From contig CM075655.1 of assembly GCA_037953625.1 (NCBI GenBank), forward strand, positions 76,473,501 through 76,537,500: DNA of 64,000 nucleotides, given 5' to 3'. This document shows positions 56,364-64,000 of this stretch, piece after piece; the first letter of the stretch is position 1; every line of letters begins with the position of its first letter. This DNA comes from Crotalaria pallida (Eukaryota > Streptophyta > Magnoliopsida > Fabales > Fabaceae). Below the pieces are notes generated by a model. That model worked only from the letters and a program-made list of their open reading frames with translations, was not told where the DNA came from and made no database searches. The translations under genes were made by a program, and so were the position numbers.

Positions 56364-57009
56364 GAGCGTGCATAGCCTAGATGTTTTGGATCCTAGATCC
56401 TAGGGATAGAGCTATGGAGGATCTGAGGAGCTACTGAGGACACGGATGACTTGCTCTGGGACTTCTATTTTGGATTATGTTATATAATGTATATATTGAG
56501 AGGTCTTGGAGTGAGCTTTTAGTTTATGCAGCTAGTCTGTATATGTTTCATCAAAACTTGCTATCTCGACTTTTTATCACTTGCTATTGTCAGTACTGAT
56601 GGGGTGTATGTTATGACTTTTGTATATATATATGATGTTTCTTTACCTCAGCAGTGCCCCATAAGTATTATTTTTACTTCCGCGAACTCTGATTTCTATT
56701 TAAAAAGGATTCGGCGATAAGTTTATGTTTTTGGTGTATTCAAAACCACTCGAGAGGCAAATGATATGTTTTAATAATAACTTCAAATAATGTTTTCTAT
56801 AAATAAGGAAATGTTATCTCGAGAGTCTTTTCGAAGCTAAGATATTATAAAGCCGAATTCAAAAACTGGTTTATATTACAAAAGGTTTACGTACGAGCAA
56901 GTATAAGTTTTAAAAATGAAAAATTTTCTAGTCCTAATTTTGATAGCAAGTATTCAACTATTGGAAATATTAATTATTTTCAAGTTAAAAAGAGAGCGTC
57001 ACACCTTTG

Positions 57010-57021
57010 GTGGTATCATAG
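57010..57021 (+). promoter_or_regulatory. PBS with one mismatch
   Basis: TGGTATCATAGC versus TGGTATCAGAGC, six bases after the LTR. Confidence 0.75.
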
Positions 57022-57165
57022 CATTGGTCTTGTCCCTCATGGCCCCGAAGATGCAGCTATGTATGATATTCAATGTTGATTGAATATGTTTAGAGTAAGT
57101 TAGTAGCAGTATTTATGTTTAAAGACCTTTTTAGTAACCCCAAAGCCCATAGTGCAGGTCTTTCT

Positions 57166-57941
57166 ATGGCAACCCGGAATAGAACTATTACTAATGAAAT
57201 GTTAGAACGAATCACGATCGTGCTGGAAGGCATGCAGCAGAAGGTGACCTATGCAGTTTACATGCTTCATGGGGAAGCTGAAAACTGGTGGGATCACACG
57301 GTCCAATTGCTGAATTTTGAAAGGAGAGCAATCAACTGGGGAGTATTTATGGAAAAATTCCTTAATAAATATTTTCCAAAAGATTTGCGAAGAAAGAAGG
57401 AAGTGGAATTCATGCAATTGAAGCAGGGGGATATGAGTGTAGGGGAGTATGCTGCCAGATTCGAGGAGCTGATAAAGTACTCTCCCTATTACTTGAATAA
57501 CCCTGATGAAAGGATTAAGTGTGTGAAGTTTGAAGGTGGGCTAAGGCCGGAGCTGAAGTCTATCTTCAGTTATCAAAGGATTCAGAGTTTCCCTGCACTT
57601 GTGGATATGTGCAGAATGTATGAAGATGATAAGAAGGCGGAGCTGATAGGAAGCCAAGTGAAAGGGGTTGGACAGAACTATGGACCACAGAGGAAGAAGA
57701 AGTTTGATCATCGAAGTAATGGTCCATATTCTAAGAACAAGGATAAGGGCAAGGCAGTGATCGATAACAGGAACAAGTCTCGCGATAATGCTCCTTATTG
57801 CGAGAAATGCAAGCGTTATCATCATGGTCAATTTTGCTGGTCCACAGGAGGATGCTTCAAGTGTGGAAAACAAGGTCACTTTGCTCGTGAATGCAAAGAA
57901 TCTGCAAAGGGAGATGCAAAGGGATCTGCTGGAAAGCCTGT
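57166..57941 (+). pseudogene. gag: Chromovirus-type gag with internal deletion, 3' truncated
   Basis: The Met at 57166 begins MATRNRTITNEMLERI, a usual start for this gag class (the frame is open from 57115). After ~25 residues it jumps to KVTYAVYMLHGEAENWWDHT, so the segment normally between them, with the conserved Pro-x-Phe-x-Gly motif and first gag helices, is missing in frame. The rest is good retrotransposon gag: FLNKYFPKDLRRKKEVEF, VGEYAARFEEL, KCVKFEGGLRPE, and one zinc knuckle CFKCGKQGHFAREC. The frame leaves gag at 57942, where an inverted LTR fragment begins. No protease or RT follows. Confidence 0.85.
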
Positions 57942-58773
57942 TGTAAAACCCAGCTTTTATTCAAAAATATTATTAAAAGGTTTAAAGATTAAAATGGGGA
58001 ACTTAAAATTTCTTTTCATAAATCAAGTTTACACATGAAATTGGGTATTTCAATTACAATAAGAGTAGCGCAACATAAAACTTTCCTTCTTTCCATAACT
58101 TCTGCTGCGACACTCTCTGATCCTCAAGCTCCTCTTCGTTCACCTAAAATGTTAACCACATAAGGGTGAGACCTTTTCACAACACAGTGAATTATAAGAT
58201 AACTAAGAGCACATAATAAAAACTTAAGCATCATAATCAAATCAAGCTATGAATAACAAAATGCTTCACTTTCATTTTCCAAAATCATTTTCCTTTCCTT
58301 TATTTTATCTTGGTCTCACATTGCCGTAGCTTAAGTGAGCACCGAGACGCGTACTTATATTTAGTCCTTAAATTTACATTTTACTTATATCATCATTGAT
58401 CTTTATTCTTTTAGTTTGTACCACTAGGAATTTGGTTGCTCCTGCTAGGGCGTTTGTACACCCATTAGGGACTTTATTCACCCATCAGGACTACCACCCA
58501 CTAGTTTGCATTATTGACTATCTCATATTTAATTACTTATTCTTAAATATACCCCTTTATCCATTAGTCATTTCGCCAACTCAAAGCCAACATTATTATT
58601 TAACCTCATTAGTTAACACTTAGCCATTTATATACTCATTTTACACACATTGCAAACATAACAACGATCAACAAACAACATATATTCACAGAGTCAATCG
58701 ACATACTCAGGTATGTCTCAGCATGCTTAAATATAAGTCAACTCCCTAGGGTTCTTCACTTCCTACATTTACA
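57942..58773 (-). repeat. Inverted Tekay-like LTR fragment
   Basis: TGTAAAACCC..TTTACA. Its right end (58699-58766) matches the reverse complement of 12346-12420 in the LTR at 11233 (caggtatgtctca, cctagggttcttcacttcc). It interrupts gag. No matching TSD (cctgt left, acata right). The ORF 58396-58623 is unsupported. Confidence 0.55.
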
Positions 58774-58778
58774 ACATA

Positions 58779-60948
58779 TGTAACATCCCAAATTTAATTC
58801 CAAGTATAATCTATGTTGGGATGGTCTTAGGGTAGAAGAAATGGAGATATAAGTTAGAATCTAGCCAAAAATACATGTAGAACTAGGGTTAAAAACATAG
58901 AACCTTAGGAAATTCAAAATAAAAGATTTACAACTCTAAACACAAATTCCACCGTTGAATGTGAAGATTAGTATGTGGGGAAGCTTGCTTTAAAATTTGA
59001 GGAAGATCCAACGGGTAACGAAGAAGTTATGGCCTTTCAAAATCTGGATACTGCAAAATGGTGCAGCTTAATCGCCTCTTAATTGATTAAGCTGCAATTT
59101 AATCGATTAAACACTGCTGCTGAGGAAAAAAATAAAACGAAATCAACACTCTTTTCCCTCATTGTTCGACCTCTTCTTCTTCTTCTTCTCCTCTAGGGCT
59201 TCATTCTTTTCCTTCAAATCATCAAGAAGCAAGGGTGATATTCCATTCCCATCATCAAACTTCCTTCCTCCTTGCTCCAAGTAAGTATTCAAGCCTTTGA
59301 TTCCTTCCCTCTCTCTCTAATTCGAGTTTTCTCTCTCCTCCCTCTCATGGAGGTTTTCAATTATAAGCTTAGAACCTTCAAGTTTCCATGGGGTTTAGTT
59401 TGAGCATCATGGAATGAGCAATAATCCTCCTTTTTGTGGCTTTATAATAGGTTCTATCACTCTCTTGTGGATTTTGAGCTCTTGGTGGGCAAACTCAAGC
59501 ATAGGACACTTGGACTCTCCTTATCCTTAAGTGTTTGAGGTAAGGGGGTGGATATAGTGAGCTTTGCCTTGTTCTAGGGAGTAGGTTCTAGTTAGTATAT
59601 AATACTTGTTAGGGTTATGTGTTAGGGGAGAAAATTAGATTATAAATCCCTAGGTTATTAAATATGAAATTCTAATTAATTAAATATACATGATGATTGG
59701 ATGTTAAGACTAGTAAAAGGAAACCCAATAATATGGCAATGAATTATTTGATAAATGAAACTTGGATAAGGATTAAATTGAATTACATGAGGAATTGGGT
59801 AATGTGATAATGAAGTTGACATAAATGAATTCTATTATTATTGATCTTAGTTGTAAAGTTGTGAATTAAATGATAATTAATTACCGTAGCAAATATATGT
59901 TTGTGTTGTGGAATAAATGGATATAGGAAGAAAATGGAATGAAAACGATTAAATGTGATGAAAGTGCATAATTGTATTTAATTGTTAAATGAGTAAAAGT
60001 GTTAAGTATTATCAATTGTGAATAAAGATCATGGTTTATGAATTGAACTTGTGAATATAGGAAACGGAAGTAAAACAATTATGTGGAAATAAAAAGTAAA
60101 AGATGATATATGCAAAATTAAAATGAAGGGCGAATCTAAAAGTTAGGCCATAAAAGAGAACACTATTTGGTATGATTGTGATAACTGAGAAAGGAAATGA
60201 ATAAGGTAATTACATGAATCATTAGTTGTGGAATGTGTGTTGTTGTATTTAAAGGTGTTACAATTAATTGAACAAGAAAGTGAATAATTCTTGGCCTCTG
60301 AATTGAGGTGACGATTAAAGGAAAGATTTGATAAATGATATAGGGAATGAGTATGGATAAAGAATGAATGAGAAATGTGTGTAAGTGTATTAGTGATTGT
60401 ATGTGTTAAGTTGTTTGTGTAAGATGGTGAAAGTATGATTTGGCCTCTGATGTGAGGTAATGTGAAATGAAAATGTAATAAGTGCGTTGGCCTCTGTTTT
60501 GAGGTGACGATTAATGGAAAGTGATGATTTGGCTGACCTCTGATATGAGGGGCACAAAATGAATGAAAGTAATAGAGTGTTGACCTCTGACCTGAGGGAC
60601 ACCAGATGAATTAAAATGAAAGTGTGTGTTGACCTCTGACCTGAGGGGCACGAAAAGGAATAAAGTGAATGGGTGTTGACCTCTGACCTGAGGGACACCG
60701 TATGAATTAAGGTGAATGAGTGTTGACCTCTGACCTGAGGGACACAAGATGAAATGAATGTTAATGGGTGTTGACCTCTGACCTGAGGGACACCGGATGA
60801 AATAAAGAACTGAGTGTTGACCTCTGACCTGAGGGACACATAATTTAAATATGGAAAAGTATAAGGGCCTCTGTTTTGAGGTGACAAATGTGTTGAATGA
60901 AAATTGTTCATTGGCCTCTGATTTGAGGTGATGTATTGAAATGAAATT
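58779..60948 (+). repeat. Tekay-like LTR, truncated by the Sirevirus
   Basis: Starts TGTAACATCCC. Shares the region 'ccaccgttg(g/a)atgt..gaagctt' and the CT-rich leader with the LTR at 11233. Degenerate AATCGATT sites at about 59070-59110. Candidate donor CCAA|GTAAGT at 59281. Interrupted at 60949, so its end is outside the window. Confidence 0.75.
60292..60930 (+). repeat. Minisatellite of about twelve units of ~48 bp
   Basis: Core CCTCTGACCTGAGG (a 4-bp stem, CCTC/GAGG) recurs at roughly 42-52 bp; six central units share GACCTCTGACCTGAGGG. Outer units are diverged (cctctgttttgagg). Minus-strand ORFs of 173 and 78 residues here are artefacts. Confidence 0.9.
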
Positions 60949-61097
60949 GAGGAAATCGCAATTGGTGGTTGGAGAGACTTAGGAACCCTAGGAATACACC
61001 TAGAAGGGGGGGGTTGAATAGGTGTTGAAGCTACCTTGAAAGATTTTCAAACGAAACAAATCTAAACAATCAAAACAAATGATTTTTACAAATTCTA

Positions 61098-61167
61098 CAG
61101 TACTTAATCGATTAAGCAAGTCGTGTACTCGAGTAGTACTCGATTAAGCTTGAACTTAATCGATTAA
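61098..61167. repeat. Mixed-core palindrome cluster, U5 side
   Basis: TTAATCGATTAA, ACTCGAGT, ACTCGATT and TTAATCGATTAA in order: two core types and a hybrid side by side. Confidence 0.9.
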
Positions 61168-62106
61168 ATATGACAGAAAACAGAAAAATCAATTTTCATT
61201 CGAATACGAAAATCAATCAATTCACATGCAAGATCAGAGATTCAGCGGAAATGATTAACACCTATATTCTTATTGATTAACCTAGTTATGAAAATGATTT
61301 TCCCTTTATCAATTTGAACAATCAAAGATTCAATTCAATCAATTATGAAAATCAATCTTTCTAGGTTTTCAATCAAGAACGCAATCAAATGACTTGAATA
61401 TAAAGAGTAAGAGTTTAGAGATACGACACAGTGATTTATCCTGGTTCACTTTCATCCACTTGAAAGCTACATCCAGTCCCCTCTTCAACCAAGAGAGATT
61501 CTTCACTATGAGGAATTAGAGTTCTCAAATTACAAGTGATTGCCTCACAAGACTCCCTTCTTGCTAGCTTACAAGAGATAACCGACACCCTTGCCTTGTA
61601 ATCCTATTGATCTTCTCTCTAATCTAACCTCTACCCCTTGTTGATAATCGACACAACAAGTCTTCAATTGCTTGATGATAATCCACACACCAAGGCTTCA
61701 CTTGCTTGATTCACAACCAAGACTTCTTCTTCTTCTTCAATAAGAATGCACTTGCTTGATGATAAAATCGACACACCAAGACTTCTTGTTTGTTGTAGTG
61801 GCTTGCCTTCTTGCAAAGATTACAACACAATAGAAAACACAAAACAATCCTATGAATCTCAATCAAGAGTTATGACAATTCACCATAAGAGATTCAAAGG
61901 TTCTTGATCAAAGAATATGAAAATATAAAAGCTTTGATCTTTGAAAATGAGAGAGAATAGAGTGGTTTGATTCTTTGTAAAACTTGTATGAAATGATTCT
62001 AATTAATCACAAATAATAGGAAAAGGTTTATATAGAATACCCAAAAGTTGTAGCACTTAAAAACTGATTTTGAGAAGTCAAAAACGTATTTTAAAAATCA
62101 GTTCAG

Positions 62107-62178
62107 CAGTACTTAATCGATTAAGCAAGTCGTGTACTCGAGTAGTACTCGATTAAGTTATCACTTAATCGATTAAGT
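62107..62178. repeat. Mixed-core palindrome cluster, U3
   Basis: Same order of sites as 61098-61167. Confidence 0.9.
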
Positions 62179-63543
62179 TGGTACTGTACATGTTCAAAAC
62201 TTGTTTTCTCAAAAACCAACCTTTCCTTTAAAACCTTTAAGCCACCTATTGATTCTAGGTTAAGTGAAAACTCAAATTATGATTTAATCATGACTTATGA
62301 ATGAGATTCACTACCCTCTATAATAATCTACCCAAATAAAAAAAACCTATGAAGCTTGAGAGGCAAAAGATAAAAGAAATACAAATACACTCAAACTTAG
62401 GTCTTCATGAGCTTGCTTTCTCTCTTCTTCATTTGATGTTTGTTGTTGCTTGTTGAGCTTAAAACTTGATCAACACTTGTAGCTTGTTCAAAAACACTTT
62501 GTCATTATCAAAACATTCATCATGTTCATCATGGAACTAACAATCTCCCCCTTTTTGAAAATGACAACCCATGTTTTGAAATCGCTTGAAGTTGTTGATG
62601 CTTGAAACATTTGATCACTTGAGAAGACTCTTTCTCCCTCTCAATCAATGCTATAACACTTGAATCCAATTGAGATAGAAGCTTGATTCTCCCCCTATCT
62701 TCAACAACTTAGCTCAACCTACATAAAAACAACAAAACAACCTTTCTCCAAATATAATATCATATTTCTCCCATGTTTTAAAAACATACCATTTCTCCCC
62801 ATTTGAGAAACATTTCATTTAATTCAAAACATCATATTTACTCGAGTAGTACTCGATTAAGTTATCACTTAATCGATTAAGTTGGTACTGTACATGTTCA
62901 AAACTTGTTTTCTCAAAAACCAACCTTTCCTTTAAAACCTTTAAGCCACCTATTGATTCTAGGTTAAGTGAAAACTCAAATTATGATTTAATCATGACTT
63001 ATGAATGAGATTCACTACCCTCTATAATAATCTACCCAAATAAAAAAAACCTATGAAGCTTGAGAGGCAAAAGATAAAATAAATACAAATACACTCAAAC
63101 TTAGGTCTTCATGAGCTTGCTTTCTCTCTTCTTCATTTGATGTTTGTTGTTGCTTGTTGAGCTTAAAACTTGATCAACACTTGTAGCTTGTTCAAAAACA
63201 CTTTGTCATTATCAAAACATTCATCATGTTCATCATGGAACTAACAATCTCCCCCTTTTTGAAAATGACAACCCATGTTTTGAAATCGCTTGAAGTTGTT
63301 GATGCTTGAAACATTTGATCACTTGAGAAGACTCTTTCTCCCTCTCAATCAATGCTATAACACTTGAATCCAATTGAGATAGAAGCTTGATTCTCCCCCT
63401 ATCTTCAACAACTTAGCTCAACCTACATAAAAACAACAAAACAACCTTTCTCCAAATATAATATCATATTTCTCCCATGTTTTAAAAACATACCATTTCT
63501 CCCCATTTGAGAAACATTTCATTTAATTCAAAACATCATATTT
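62135..63543 (-). repeat. 704-bp tandem duplication across the LTR/PPT junction
   Basis: 62135-62838 is repeated at 62839-63542. The one difference I noticed is agaaat/ataaat (62367-ish versus 63071-ish). It duplicates part of the LTR, its terminus (62542 and 63246) and the PPT. Confidence 0.95.
62543..62556 (-). promoter_or_regulatory. PPT of the right-hand Sirevirus
   Basis: Minus strand AAAAAGGGGGAGAT abuts the LTR; a duplicate sits at 63247-63260, and other tracts near 62689 and 63543-63555. Confidence 0.9.
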
Positions 63544-63564
63544 CTCCCCCTTTGGCATTATCAA

Positions 63565-64000
63565 AAAGTAATATATACCAATTGAAATATAACATCTAAG
63601 CCAAGGTAAGAAATCAATGATCATTTCTTCACAACATTGATACCAATTGAACAAATACAATAGAGCTTTACTTTGAAATGTGATATCAATTGGTAAGAGA
63701 ATATAACAATAAAATATAATACCAATTGAGAACTAAAAAGATCATAATATCACTTAACAAAGAAGATATCAATGTAAAGAAGAATCAATAATCACAAAAG
63801 CATGATAATCAACTAATAATCTCTCAATGATACAAATTGAATTAACTAAACATTTAGAAAAGTAATATCAATTGAGAAGATACCAATTGAGATAATATAT
63901 CAATATCAAATATTACCACTTTGTAGGACATTCATTTGAGATGCAAGTGTGATACCAATTGAAGATGTGAATATAGACATTCATAGTTGAGACCAATTGA
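63565..64000 (-). repeat. Array of PBS-like CAATTGGTATC words
   Basis: About ten gataccaattga or gatatcaattg words (minus strand CAATTGGTATC) in 430 bp, the counterpart of 50990-51440. Confidence 0.75.

Larger units (their letters stand above)
53405..57003 (+). repeat. Tekay-like 5' LTR (3.6 kb) with encoded ORF
   Basis: TGTAACACCCC..GCGTCACA, two bases after the Sirevirus LTR, followed by a degenerate PBS and gag. Collinear with the solo LTR at 46885: AACCGGTT pairs (53672-53702, 54763-54795, 55133-55164), leader hairpin, donor (54118), acceptor (55886) and ORF. Confidence 0.9.
60949..62542 (-). repeat. 3' LTR of the right-hand Sirevirus
   Basis: 1594 bp; TATATAAA on the minus strand at 62034-62027. 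Palindrome clusters at 61103-61167 (near the LTR end) and 62112-62178 (U3). The two clusters share an exact 51-bp block (61098-61148 and 62107-62157). Confidence 0.85.
60949..64000 (-). mobile_element. 3' end of a Sirevirus related to the gag-only element
   Basis: Minus strand: 3' LTR 62542-60949, PPT, then interior running off the window. Plus-strand words of the LTR match the reverse complement of 43830-45492 (tagaagggggggttgaataggtg, acacagtgatttatcctggttc). No coding sequence within the part seen. Confidence 0.85.

Noticed and set aside
53400..58778. ACATA before the LTR at 53405 and again at 58774-58778, as if a TSD of one element 53405-58773
   Set aside because: The sequence ending at 58773 is an inverted LTR fragment that does not match 53405-57003, so the 5-base match is more likely chance in AT-rich DNA.
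60390..60911. 173-residue minus-strand ORF with repeated 'VSLRSEVNT'-type units
   Set aside because: It is the reading of the ~48-bp minisatellite; units vary in length and the ORF is antisense to the LTR.

Overview
This window reads as plant (eudicot) nuclear DNA, probably from a legume. That call rests on the Sirevirus-type Ty1/copia, Tekay-like, Tat-like and Athila-like Ty3/gypsy families, spliceosomal-type splice signals, plant TATA boxes and a tRNA-derived SINE. The species cannot be fixed from sequence alone. I see no ordinary host gene in 64 kb; the window is a nest of LTR retrotransposons, and most boundaries can be proven by 5-bp target-site duplications (TSDs).

Left part (1-37504). 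A decayed Tat-like element (pieces at 1-375, 10867-11232, 16091-16904, 18289-18850 and 36912-37504) has received several insertions. These are a very young full-length Sirevirus on the minus strand (381-10861, TSD CCACC), a Tekay-like LTR with a non-coding interior (11233-~16090), a Sirevirus-like LTR (16905-~18288), and a non-coding element with giant 5.7-kb LTRs on the minus strand (18851-36906, TSD GATCT). The interior of the giant element holds a 5.2-kb non-coding Tat-like element (25227-30428).

Middle (37505-43829). An LTR fragment encodes a 98-residue acidic protein and is split by a minus-strand solo LTR (38017-41266, TSD TAATG) that encodes a 166-residue protein. Next comes a giant-type LTR remnant hit by an Athila-like solo LTR (41984-43107, TSD CCACT) and by a SINE (43176-43381, 13-bp TSD).

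Right part (43830-64000). A gag-only Sirevirus derivative (43830-53402) has a 3.6-kb solo LTR inside its gag (46885-50439, TSD TTGAT). A related LTR (53405-57003) follows, with a PBS and an internally deleted gag, then an inverted LTR fragment, another Tekay-like LTR carrying a minisatellite (58779-60948), and the 3' end of a minus-strand Sirevirus with a 704-bp tandem duplication (60949-64000).

Two signals stand out. (1) Large gypsy LTRs carry a small protein-coding exon at a fixed place near the LTR end, behind a candidate LTR-internal intron. Two paralogous copies differ by 13 synonymous and 5 non-synonymous changes with no indel, which is the pattern of selection on a protein. (2) Unrelated copia and gypsy LTRs carry clusters of 8-12 bp CG-centred palindromes (ACTCGAGT, AATCGATT, AACCGGTT) at conserved LTR positions; the core differs between elements but is mostly uniform within each.
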